From positions 1 through 10,337 of the forward strand of contig CALVIQ010000056.1 of assembly GCA_944331815.1 (NCBI GenBank): 10,337 nucleotides of DNA, in the 5' to 3' direction. Shown here piece after piece: positions 1-7,212 of this stretch. Position 1 is the stretch's first letter, and each line of letters begins with the position of its first letter. Source of the DNA: an uncultured Bacilli bacterium (GTDB lineage Bacteria > Bacillota_I > Bacilli_A > RF39 > UBA660). The position numbers and the translations under genes are program-made. A model generated the notes under the pieces. That model saw nothing but the letters and a program-made list of their open reading frames with translations, did not search any database and was not told the origin of the DNA.

Positions 1-297
1 AGTGCTGCTAAATCAGAAACAAGTATGATTTTAAGTGGTATCCAAAGCTACTGTGCAACTGAAGATATGAAAGTTCAAATGGGATCTGTACAAGCTTCAG
101 CTGCAAAATGTTCTGGAAAAACTTCAATAACAGCAGCTGATGTAGCAACAATGGTTAACTTAGGAAATGCTAAAGTTACTGATGTAACTGTATCAGATGG
201 AAAATATACTTTCTCTGTACTTTCAAATGGATATAAATATACTGTTACTGGTAGTGTTATTCCTGAATCTGGTACTAAAACAACTACACTTCAATAG
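1..297 (+). CDS. Type IV pilin/pseudopilin-like protein, C-terminal part (5' end outside window)
   Basis: The reading frame is open from base 1 and ends at tandem stops TAG-TAA, leaving 98 visible residues. The gene therefore begins upstream of the window, and the ATG at 25 is only an internal methionine. The visible part starts in an alanine/serine-rich helix (SAAKSETSMILSGIQSYC) resembling the distal half of a pilin alpha-1 helix. Two cysteines about 20 residues apart follow, then a short stretch (SITAADVATMVNLGNAKV) and a beta-rich end with the pattern DGKYTFSVLSNGYKYTVTGS. This resembles Gram-positive prepilin-like proteins that carry a small globular domain after the helix. The diagnostic N-terminal methylation segment is not visible, so the call is inferred from the C-terminal half. 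The codons are visibly less AT-rich than in the neighbouring genes, as expected for an abundant structural protein. A strong terminator follows at 311-335. A different small secreted protein remains possible. Confidence 0.5.
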   Translation, partial: SAAKSETSMILSGIQSYCATEDMKVQMGSVQASAAKCSGKTSITAADVATMVNLGNAKVTDVTVSDGKYTFSVLSNGYKYTVTGSVIPESGTKTTTLQ

Positions 298-310
298 TAA
301 AAATAAAATT

Positions 311-335
311 GCTTCACAATTTGTGAAGCTTTTTT
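311..335 (+). terminator. Rho-independent terminator of the pilin-like gene
   Basis: A perfect 8-bp stem, GCTTCACA (311-318) with TGTGAAGC (322-329), encloses the loop ATT. Six T follow at 330-335. It lies 14 nt after the TAG stop and should insulate the first gene from yfhO. Confidence 0.85.
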
Positions 336-340
336 CATAT

Positions 341-347
341 AAAGGAG
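341..347 (+). promoter_or_regulatory. Ribosome binding site AAAGGAG that decides the yfhO start
   Basis: AAAGGAG lies 7 nt upstream of the ATG at 355. The in-frame TTG at 349 is only 1 nt from it, too close to be used. This is the only canonical GGAG-type site in the window, because every other complete gene uses a GGTG-type site. Confidence 0.7.
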
Positions 348-354
348 TTTGTTT

Positions 355-2715
355 ATGAAAAAACAATTTTTATCTTTTTTAATTCCTTTTATTTGTTTGG
401 TTATTCTATTTACAATAAATAATTTTATATTCGGTGAAAATTCAATTTTATATAGTGATTCACAATATCAATATTATCAGGCGTTTGTATATTTAAAACA
501 ACTATTAGATAACGGTTCATTTTATTCTTTTCAAATTGGATTAGGAACTTCAATGATTACAACTATTGCCTATTATTTAGGTCCAATAACTAATTTATTA
601 ATTAAATTTTTTGATAATATTGAATTTTTTTTAATTATAACTGTTTTAGTTAAAATAAGTTTATGCGGTTTAACTATATATAATTATTTAAAATATAATT
701 ATAAAAGTAAATATATATTAATTTTTTCAACTTCTTATGCTTTATCTTTTTATAGTTTAGCTAATTACTTTCAATTTATGTGGTTAGATGCTTATTTATT
801 AAGTCCTTTATTATTATTAGGGATTGATAAAATAATTAAAGAAAAAAAATATTTATTATATGGAATAACTTTGTTTTTGATTATATTATCTAATTATTAT
901 ATGGGATATATGTGCTGTTTATTTGGGACTCTATACTTTATATATAAATATTTATTAAATAATAAAGATAAAAGAACAATAAAAATATTTATAATTATTT
1001 CTATTTTATTTGGCTTAATGACAATGTTTTTACATATTTCTAATTTACTAGAACTTATAAAAATAGAAAGAAATAGTGCTAAAGATTATTTATTTAATAC
1101 AGATATATTAGGAGTTTTATCTAAATTGTTTGTTGGTTCTAACATTGAAGGAGGTATACTTAATTATTATCATCCGTATTTATATATTGGAATTTTTAAT
1201 ATAATATTATTATTATTTTATTTCATCAATAAAAAAATAGATAAGAAAGAAAAAATATTATCAGGAATATTTATTTTAATTTTAGTTTTAAATATTGTTT
1301 TTATACCTTTTGATAATTTTTGGCATGCCTTATCTTCACCAATAGGATATAATTTTAGATATATATATTTGTTTAATATTTTCATAATTAGTCTTTGTTT
1401 AAAATCATTTATTAATATAAAATATGTTAATAAAATTTGGTATTATGTAGTATTTTTAATTTTTTTGTTAATAAGTGAATTAGTTATTATTAGAGATATT
1501 ATGAATTATATTAATATTTATATAAGTATTTTATTATTTTTAATTTATTTAATAATTTTTAAAAGTAACAATAAAGAAATAAAAATATTATTTAGTATTT
1601 TAGCATTATCTGAATTATTTTTTAATGGCTATACAATTTTTAAAAAATATGAATTTTCTACAAAAACATATTTAAATAATATTTATTTAGAAAAACAAAA
1701 TATTTTAGATGATATCAGTGATAATTCTTTTTATCGATTAGAATTTTTTAATAGATTTGGCTTTAATGACCCATTAACCTATGGATATTATGGTGCTAGT
1801 GGCTGGTATTCTAGCGTATCTTTAAATAAAGATTTTTATAATAAAATAGGGTATAATACAAATAATAATATGCTTGGATATAATAATTATTTAGTATTAG
1901 ATAGTTTATTTAATATCAAATATGTTGTTTCTTTAAATGAATTAAAAAACTATGATTTAATTAGTACTAATAAAATATCAGCTTATTCAGAATCATTTTA
2001 TGGAATTGATTATTTTGATAGTTATTTATATAAGAATACATATAGTTTAAGTTTAGGCTATATGGTATCTGATAAAATAAAAGAAAATTTTAAATGTAAT
2101 AATCCTTTTGATTGTCAAAATAAAATAATTAATAATATGACTAACACAAGTAATAATGTTTACGATGAACAAATTTTAGATGAAAATTTAAATTTAAAAA
2201 ATAAAGATTTTTATTTGTTACCTATAATTGACAATTTTGAAAATAATCAAAATTATCAACTTTGTGTAAATTATAAATGCATTAAATTAGATGACAATAT
2301 TAATAGAAGTTTGTTTTTTGAAAATAATTTTAAAACTGTAGAAATAACAAAAGAAAACATAAATGATATTTATTTAGCCTATTTTAATTATGATGAATTT
2401 ATTAATAAATATAATATTTTAAAAAACAATCAATTAAATATTACTAATTTTAAAGAAAATCATATAAAAGGAAATATTAGTGTTGATGATAATAATGTTT
2501 TATTTTTAAGTATTCCTTATGATGAGGGATTTAAGATATTAGTTGATAATAAAGAAGTAGATTATTATAAAGTAATTGACAATTTTATTGGCTTAGATTT
2601 AGAAAAGGGTTATCATGATATTGAAATTATTTATGAAGTAAAAGGTTTTAAATTAGGATTATTTGTGAGTTTATTATCATTAATTACATTTATACTTATA
2701 AGAAAACACTTATAA
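355..2715 (+). CDS. yfhO: YfhO-family polytopic membrane protein
   Basis: A 786-residue integral membrane protein of the YfhO family. In Bacillus and Listeria relatives this family is linked to glycosylation of lipoteichoic acid on the outer face of the membrane, acting as a GT-C-like transferase. Specificity here is inferred. Family landmarks visible are a first membrane helix near residues 5-27, an acidic/aromatic motif SDSQYQYYQAF near 34-44, GLGTSMITTIAYYLGP near 62-77, MWLDAYLLSPLL near 142-153 and SNYYMGYM near 179-186. About a dozen hydrophobic helices fill the first 420 residues. A long soluble, probably extracellular segment follows, with the family-typical LFNIKYVVS. The C-terminal module has SIPYDEGFKILVDNKEV and KGYHDIEIIYEVKGF, then a last helix near 766-782. 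B. subtilis YfhO is somewhat longer (about 860 residues). The start at 355 is chosen because AAAGGAG sits 7 nt upstream. No convincing own promoter is visible between the upstream terminator and the start. Confidence 0.85.
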   Translation: MKKQFLSFLIPFICLVILFTINNFIFGENSILYSDSQYQYYQAFVYLKQLLDNGSFYSFQIGLGTSMITTIAYYLGPITNLLIKFFDNIEFFLIITVLVKISLCGLTIYNYLKYNYKSKYILIFSTSYALSFYSLANYFQFMWLDAYLLSPLLLLGIDKIIKEKKYLLYGITLFLIILSNYYMGYMCCLFGTLYFIYKYLLNNKDKRTIKIFIIISILFGLMTMFLHISNLLELIKIERNSAKDYLFNTDILGVLSKLFVGSNIEGGILNYYHPYLYIGIFNIILLLFYFINKKIDKKEKILSGIFILILVLNIVFIPFDNFWHALSSPIGYNFRYIYLFNIFIISLCLKSFINIKYVNKIWYYVVFLIFLLISELVIIRDIMNYINIYISILLFLIYLIIFKSNNKEIKILFSILALSELFFNGYTIFKKYEFSTKTYLNNIYLEKQNILDDISDNSFYRLEFFNRFGFNDPLTYGYYGASGWYSSVSLNKDFYNKIGYNTNNNMLGYNNYLVLDSLFNIKYVVSLNELKNYDLISTNKISAYSESFYGIDYFDSYLYKNTYSLSLGYMVSDKIKENFKCNNPFDCQNKIINNMTNTSNNVYDEQILDENLNLKNKDFYLLPIIDNFENNQNYQLCVNYKCIKLDDNINRSLFFENNFKTVEITKENINDIYLAYFNYDEFINKYNILKNNQLNITNFKENHIKGNISVDDNNVLFLSIPYDEGFKILVDNKEVDYYKVIDNFIGLDLEKGYHDIEIIYEVKGFKLGLFVSLLSLITFILIRKHL

Positions 2716-2724
2716 GTTTTTTCT
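2701..2724 (+). terminator. Weak hairpin over the yfhO stop codon, possible terminator
   Basis: AGAAAACACT (2701-2710) can pair with AGTTTTTTCT (2715-2724), with one mismatch, around the loop TATA. The TAA stop of yfhO (2713-2715) lies in the loop. The stem is mostly A-T and the T run is inside its right arm, so termination would be inefficient if it occurs. The same stop-in-hairpin arrangement is seen after tmk. Confidence 0.25.
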
Positions 2725-2764
2725 TGTAAATATATATTTTTTAATATATAATATTATTGGTGAT
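2724..2764 (+). promoter_or_regulatory. lepA promoter and ribosome binding site
   Basis: The -35 TTGTAA (2724-2729) is followed by a 17-bp spacer and a perfect -10 TATAAT (2747-2752). The expected transcription start, about 7 nt after the -10, falls on the first G of GGTGAT (2759-2764), giving a leader of only about 11 nt before the ATG at 2770. Confidence 0.6.
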
Positions 2765-2769
2765 TAGAC

Positions 2770-4557
2770 ATGAAACAAGAAAACATCCGAAATTTTTCTA
2801 TTATTGCTCATATAGATCATGGTAAAAGTACTTTAGCTGATAGAATATTAGAAGTAACTGGTGCGATTACTGATAGAGAAAAACAAGATCAATTATTAGA
2901 TAATATGGACTTAGAAAGAGAACGTGGAATAACAATTAAGTTAAATGCTGTTCAATTGAAATATAAAGATTATATTTTACATTTAATTGATACACCGGGC
3001 CATGTCGATTTTAATTATGAAGTATCAAGATCTTTAGCTGCTTGTGAGGGAGCCATATTAGTAGTCGATGCAGCTCAAGGAATTGAAGCACAAACTTTAG
3101 CCAATTTGTATTTAGCTTTAGATTCTAATTTAACCATTATTCCAGTTATTAATAAAATAGATTTACCAAATGCTGATATAGAAAAAGTTACTAAAGAATT
3201 AGAAGATACTTTAGGCTTTGAAAAAAATGAAATTATTTTAACTTCTGCTAAAAATGGAATCGGTATAAAAGAATTAGTTGATGAAATAGTAAAAAAAATA
3301 CCAAGTCCAAAAGGAGATATAAATAAACCATTACAAGCTTTAATATTTGATAGTTTTTATGATGCGTATCGTGGTGTTGTTGTATTAATTAGGGTAGTAA
3401 ATGGTAAAGTGAAAGTAGGAGATAGAATAAAACTAATGGCTACTAATAAGATAGAAGAAGTAGTTGAATTAGGTGTTAATACTCCAAAAGAAATTAAGAA
3501 AACAGAGTTAGTAGCTGGTGAAGTTGGATATCTATGTGCTTCAATTAAAGATATATCTGATATAAAAGTAGGGGATACGATTACTTTAGAAAGTAATCCT
3601 GCTAGTGATATATTACCAGGTTATAAACCTATGAAACCAATGGTATTCTCAGGAATATATCCAATTGAAACATCAAAATATCCAGATTTAAGAGAAGCAT
3701 TAGAAAAATTAAAATTAAATGATGCATCACTTGAATTTACGCCAGAAACATCTAAAGCTTTAGGATTTGGATTTAGATGTGGTTTTTTAGGACTATTACA
3801 TCTAGAAATAATTAAAGAAAGAATTGAAAGAGAATTTAATATCAACTTAATTGTTACTAGTCCATCAGTTATATATGAAGTAGAATTAACTGATAATACA
3901 ATTATTAATATTGATAGTCCAAGTAAAATGCCTGATAAAGTTAGAATTAAAGATATAAAAGAGCCATATATTAGAACTTCTATATTTGTACCTTCTAATT
4001 ATATTGGACCTATTATGGAGTTATGCCAAGATAAGAGAGGTAATTATATATCAATGGAATATATTGATAAAACTAGAGTTAATATACATTATGAAATACC
4101 ATTATCAGAAATTGTTTATGATTTTTTTGATAGATTAAAAAGTATTTCAAAAGGATATGCATCATTTGATTATGAATTAATAGGCTACAAATCAAGTGAT
4201 TTAGTTAAAATGGATATTTTACTAAATGGTGAAGTAGTGGATGCTTTAAGTGTTATAGTTCATAAAGATTTTGCTTATAAACGTGGTAAAAATATTGTTG
4301 AAACATTAAGAAAAATGATACCAAGACAACAATTTGAAGTTCCTGTTCAAGCTAGTATCAGCAATAAAGTAATAGCAAGAGAAACTATTAAAGCGGTTAG
4401 AAAAGATGTTTTAGCTAAGTGTTATGGTGGCGATGTTTCAAGAAAAAGAAAATTATTAGAAAAGCAAAAAGAAGGCAAAAAAAGAATGAAAATGGTTGGT
4501 CGTGTTGAAATACCGGAAGAAGCCTTTTTAGCTGTTTTAAAAGTAGATGAAGAATAA
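2770..4557 (+). CDS. lepA: Elongation factor 4 (LepA), ribosome-associated translational GTPase
   Basis: A 595-residue GTPase, close to the usual 597-605, acting on ribosomes (back-translocation and/or assisting initiation and 30S biogenesis). All G-domain motifs are present: G1 AHIDHGKST (13-21), G2 RGIT (52-55), G3 DTPGH (74-78, with the catalytic His78), G4 NKID (128-131) and G5 SAK (159-161). Domain II follows from about 186, then the EF-G-like domain III and V segments including [15 protein letters not shown]. The LepA-specific C-terminal domain carries the family signature [20 protein letters not shown] and ends [17 protein letters not shown], a normal LepA ending. The start is supported by GGTGAT 5 nt upstream. 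The lepA-hemW order is conserved in Firmicutes, but here the heat-shock genes hrcA-grpE-dnaK that often follow are absent and a dTMP unit comes next. Confidence 0.97.
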   Translation: MKQENIRNFSIIAHIDHGKSTLADRILEVTGAITDREKQDQLLDNMDLERERGITIKLNAVQLKYKDYILHLIDTPGHVDFNYEVSRSLAACEGAILVVDAAQGIEAQTLANLYLALDSNLTIIPVINKIDLPNADIEKVTKELEDTLGFEKNEIILTSAKNGIGIKELVDEIVKKIPSPKGDINKPLQALIFDSFYDAYRGVVVLIRVVNGKVKVGDRIKLMATNKIEEVVELGVNTPKEIKKTELVAGEVGYLCASIKDISDIKVGDTITLESNPASDILPGYKPMKPMVFSGIYPIETSKYPDLREALEKLKLNDASLEFTPETSKALGFGFRCGFLGLLHLEIIKERIEREFNINLIVTSPSVIYEVELTDNTIINIDSPSKMPDKVRIKDIKEPYIRTSIFVPSNYIGPIMELCQDKRGNYISMEYIDKTRVNIHYEIPLSEIVYDFFDRLKSISKGYASFDYELIGYKSSDLVKMDILLNGEVVDALSVIVHKDFAYKRGKNIVETLRKMIPRQQFEVPVQASISNKVIARETIKAVRKDVLAKCYGGDVSRKRKLLEKQKEGKKRMKMVGRVEIPEEAFLAVLKVDEE

Positions 4558-4560
4558 AAA

Positions 4561-4659
4561 TTGCTAGAAAAAGATAGAGAATTATCTGAACAAGTACAAG
4601 CAGTTTTAAATAAAAATAGAGTGTTAGGTCAAATTAAAGATGACGAAAATGCTAGATAA
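4561..4659 (+). CDS. Possible 32-residue small ORF in the same frame as lepA, after its stop
   Basis: After the lepA TAA the same frame stays open for a further 34 codons to a TAA at 4657. From a TTG at 4561 it would read MLEKDRELSEQVQAVLNKNR and then LGQIKDDENAR, a charged amphipathic helix with normal codon use. No Shine-Dalgarno precedes the TTG and there is no ATG, so independent translation is doubtful. It could be the decayed or readthrough C-terminal tail of LepA, or a remnant of another gene. I do not recognise the sequence. Confidence 0.2.
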   Translation: MLEKDRELSEQVQAVLNKNRVLGQIKDDENAR

Positions 4660-4686
4660 AATCACTTAAAAAAATAAGTGATTTTT
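4657..4686 (+). terminator. Terminator between lepA and hemW
   Basis: AATCACTT (4660-4667) pairs perfectly with AAGTGATT (4676-4683). The stem extends by A-T pairs on both sides, around a poly-A loop. The right arm runs into T (4682-4686). The A-rich left flank makes it potentially bidirectional. Its T tail touches the extended -10 element of hemW. Confidence 0.75.
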
Positions 4687-4706
4687 GTTATAATAAATGT
4701 GGTGAT
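4686..4706 (+). promoter_or_regulatory. hemW extended -10 promoter and ribosome binding site
   Basis: TGTTATAAT (4686-4694) is a perfect extended -10 (TGn-TATAAT). It would compensate for the lack of a good -35, since that position is in the terminator. The expected start, 7 nt downstream, is the first G of GGTGAT (4701-4706). The ATG follows 3 nt after GGTGAT, so the leader is about 9 nt. Confidence 0.6.
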
Positions 4707-4709
4707 ATT

Positions 4710-5783
4710 ATGTCAGTTTATATTCATATTCCTTTTTGTAAAAGTATTTGTTCATATTGTGATTTTTGTAAGTTTTATTATAATTCTAATTGGGTAGATA
4801 ATTATTTGTTATCTTTAGAAAAAGAAATCAAATCTAATTATAAAGGTGAAATAATTGATACTATTTATATTGGTGGAGGAACACCAACAGTTTTAAATCT
4901 AAATCAATTAGAAAGATTATTAAAACTAACTAATTTATTTAATAAAAAAAATATAGAATTTACCGTGGAAACTAATGTTGATTTATCGTTAGAAAAAATA
5001 AAATTATTAAATAAATATGGCGTTAATAGAATAAGTGTTGGTGTTCAAACTGTTAATAATAAATACTTAAAAATTTTAAATAGAAATCATACTAAAGAAG
5101 ATGTTATCAATTTAGTTAATTTATTGAAAAAATATAATTTTAATATTAATATTGATTTAATATATGCAATACCAGGAGAAACTCTAGAAGAATTGAACAA
5201 AGATTTAGATTTTATTTTAAGCTTAGACGTTAATCATATATCAACTTACTCATTAATAATTGAACCACATACAAAATTATATATTGATAATATATCAAAT
5301 ATAGATGAAGATTTAGATTATGAAATGTATAGATTAATTAATAAAAAATTAAATAAATATCATCATTATGAAATAAGTAATTTTGCTAAAACAAATTATG
5401 AATCAAAACACAATTTAGTTTATTGGAATAATCTAAATTATTATTGGTTTGGTATTGGTGCTTCTGGATATATTGATAATATTAGATATGATAATACTAA
5501 ATCATATCAAAATTATATAAATGGTAAGTATATATTAGAAAAACATAAATTAGATTTAAATGAAATCATTTCTAATGAATTTATTTTAGGCTTAAGAAAA
5601 ATAGATGGTATTGATGTTAATGAATTTTATAAGAAATATAATATAGAAATTACAAGTATAGATATTGTAAAACAATTGTTAAAAGAAAATAAATTAATTT
5701 TAACTGATAAATTAAAAATAAATCCTAAATATATTTATATTTCTAACACTATTTTAGTTAATTTTATTGACTTAAAAATATAA
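4710..5783 (+). CDS. hemW: Radical SAM heme chaperone HemW (HemN-like)
   Basis: A 357-residue radical SAM protein of the HemW type, often misnamed oxygen-independent coproporphyrinogen oxidase. HemW binds a [4Fe-4S] cluster and hands heme to target proteins. The start YIHIPFC is typical of HemW, with cluster cysteines C10-x3-C14-x2-C17 plus Cys20, and the SAM-binding GGGTP at 55-59. Further family landmarks are RISVGVQT, DLIYAIPGET, HISTYSLIIEPHTKLY, YEISNFAK, HNLVYWN and FGIGASGY. A short HemN C-terminal domain starts around NEFILGLRKIDG. It is slightly shorter than the usual 370-380 residues, mainly at the C-terminus. The start is fixed by GGTGAT 3 nt upstream. No heme biosynthesis or respiratory genes are visible nearby, so a heme-scavenging host or a moonlighting role cannot be distinguished. 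The order after lepA matches other Firmicutes. Confidence 0.92.
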   Translation: MSVYIHIPFCKSICSYCDFCKFYYNSNWVDNYLLSLEKEIKSNYKGEIIDTIYIGGGTPTVLNLNQLERLLKLTNLFNKKNIEFTVETNVDLSLEKIKLLNKYGVNRISVGVQTVNNKYLKILNRNHTKEDVINLVNLLKKYNFNINIDLIYAIPGETLEELNKDLDFILSLDVNHISTYSLIIEPHTKLYIDNISNIDEDLDYEMYRLINKKLNKYHHYEISNFAKTNYESKHNLVYWNNLNYYWFGIGASGYIDNIRYDNTKSYQNYINGKYILEKHKLDLNEIISNEFILGLRKIDGIDVNEFYKKYNIEITSIDIVKQLLKENKLILTDKLKINPKYIYISNTILVNFIDLKI

Positions 5784-5811
5784 TTAATATAAAATCAATA
5801 ATAAGGGTGGT
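5767..5811 (+). promoter_or_regulatory. thyX-tmk promoter and ribosome binding site
   Basis: The -35 TTGACT (5767-5772) lies inside the last codons of hemW. After 17 bp comes the -10 TAAAAT (5790-5795). The predicted start is near 5802, followed by GGTGGT (5806-5811) and the ATG 3 nt later. No terminator is visible after hemW, so readthrough from hemW is also possible. Confidence 0.5.
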
Positions 5812-5814
5812 AGT

Positions 5815-7212
5815 ATGAAAGTTGAATTGTTAGGAATTAATGATAAAAAAAAGTTAGAAGAAAGAATAAAAGTTGTTGCAGCTGCAGGTAGATTATCTAG
5901 GTATAATGGTACTGCTTTTGAAATTTTAGAGAAATTTAATGATTATGAAAAAAATTTAAATTTAATTAAAAGAATAATTGGTATGGGACATGAATCAATA
6001 ACTGATCATGATTATTTGGTATTTGGTATTGAAAATGTTAGTCCAATTGTTGAACAAACAATTATTGAAGAAAGATTTTCTTCTTTTACGATTAAATCAA
6101 GAAGAGAAGTTAATTTTAGTCAAGTAGGTTACTATGTACCAACGTTTAAAGATATAAATGGAAATATTATAAAAAATCAAGATGAAATAAAAGAAAAATA
6201 TATAAATCATATGCAATATCTATTTAATTCATATCAAAAGTTAGTTGATTTAGATATTCCTATGGAAGATGCAAGATTTGTTTTACCATATTCATATCAT
6301 AGTAATATTATTATGGGTGTTGATGCACATACTTTAAAAAGAATGATTTTAGAATATACCAAAGGACTTAAAAGTAATATTCCTGAAATAAAAGAATTTG
6401 GTGAAAAGTTATATGAAGCAGTAAAGGAAAATGTTCCATATTATAAAGAAATTATTGATTTATCACTTCCAACTACTGATAAAGTAAAAGAAAAATTAGA
6501 TAGTCTAATCGATAAAAATTATGAAATAATTGATAAACCTATTTTAATTAATAATTATGAAAATATTGATCAAAATATAATAATATCAGCACTTATAAGA
6601 AGATATCAATATTCTTATGACCAAGCTTTAAAAATATATGAAGAAAAATTAAATGATAATGTTGAATTATGTCAAGAAATAATGTATGAAATTTATAATG
6701 GTGATCAAAAAGAATTAGCACAAGTTTCGTTTCAATTTCAAATTCCTATTTCTTTAGCTATTTTAACGCATATTACAAGACATAGAACTTATAATCCAAT
6801 TATACCTGATTTTGTACCAGTTCATGATTTATCTAAATATAAAATACCAAGAACAATAAGTAATAAATGTTTAGAATTATATAATGAAATATATAATAAA
6901 AATTTAGAAATTTATCAAGAGTTTAAAAAAATGGGAATAAGGGAAGAAGATTTGGTGTATTTTCACTTGAGTGGTAATATGGTTAATATTTTAGCTAATA
7001 TGGACGGAAAAACATTAGCTTGGATAACTCATTTAAGGACTTGTAATAAAGCTCAGTGGGAAATAAGAGAAATTTTTAATGAGATAAGGAAACAAATTAA
7101 AGATAAATATCCAGTTTATGGAACTATTTTAGGGCCTGATTGTGAAGTAAGAAAAATATGTAATGAAGGAAAAGAATCTTGTGGAAAGATTAATGTATTG
7201 GTGAAAAAATGA
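5815..7212 (+). CDS. thyX: Tandem-domain ThyX-like flavin-dependent thymidylate synthase
   Basis: A 465-residue protein made of two ThyX-like halves, about twice the usual 220-250. ThyX converts dUMP to dTMP with FAD and methylene-tetrahydrofolate. Half 1 (about 1-215) has GHESITDH (58-65) and ARFVLP (153-158). Its ThyX signature position reads E85-E86-R87-x7-S95 instead of RHR-x7-S. Half 2 (about 280-465) has an intact RHR (322-324) with Asp332 where the signature Ser should be. It also carries LRTCNKAQWEIR (407-418), whose Arg408 matches the dUMP-binding Arg of ThyX. Its tail LGPDC...C...GKESCG (Cys443, 449, 456) resembles archaeal/clostridial ThyX endings. The halves thus keep complementary active-site parts. 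The ATGA overlap with thymidylate kinase strongly supports a role in dTMP supply. No classical thyA is in the window. An altered-substrate relative of ThyX is the main alternative. Confidence 0.8.
   Translation: MKVELLGINDKKKLEERIKVVAAAGRLSRYNGTAFEILEKFNDYEKNLNLIKRIIGMGHESITDHDYLVFGIENVSPIVEQTIIEERFSSFTIKSRREVNFSQVGYYVPTFKDINGNIIKNQDEIKEKYINHMQYLFNSYQKLVDLDIPMEDARFVLPYSYHSNIIMGVDAHTLKRMILEYTKGLKSNIPEIKEFGEKLYEAVKENVPYYKEIIDLSLPTTDKVKEKLDSLIDKNYEIIDKPILINNYENIDQNIIISALIRRYQYSYDQALKIYEEKLNDNVELCQEIMYEIYNGDQKELAQVSFQFQIPISLAILTHITRHRTYNPIIPDFVPVHDLSKYKIPRTISNKCLELYNEIYNKNLEIYQEFKKMGIREEDLVYFHLSGNMVNILANMDGKTLAWITHLRTCNKAQWEIREIFNEIRKQIKDKYPVYGTILGPDCEVRKICNEGKESCGKINVLVKK
7200..7205 (+). promoter_or_regulatory. 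tmk ribosome binding site inside thyX
   Basis: GGTGAA lies within the last codons of thyX, 3 nt before the ATG at 7209. It has the same spacing as the sites of hemW, thyX, the phosphodiesterase and the pilin gene, and it supports translational coupling at the ATGA overlap. Confidence 0.6.

Noticed and set aside
338..343. TATAAA as a -10 box for yfhO
   Set aside because: Its start site would fall after the ribosome binding site, and there is no -35 at a sensible distance.
349..354. TTG at 349 as the start of yfhO, two codons earlier
   Set aside because: It is only 1 nt from AAAGGAG, whereas the ATG at 355 has normal 7-nt spacing.
3621..3845. Minus-strand open frame of 74 codons inside lepA
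   Set aside because: It lies antisense to a highly conserved part of LepA, has no ribosome binding site, and its sequence mirrors lepA codons.
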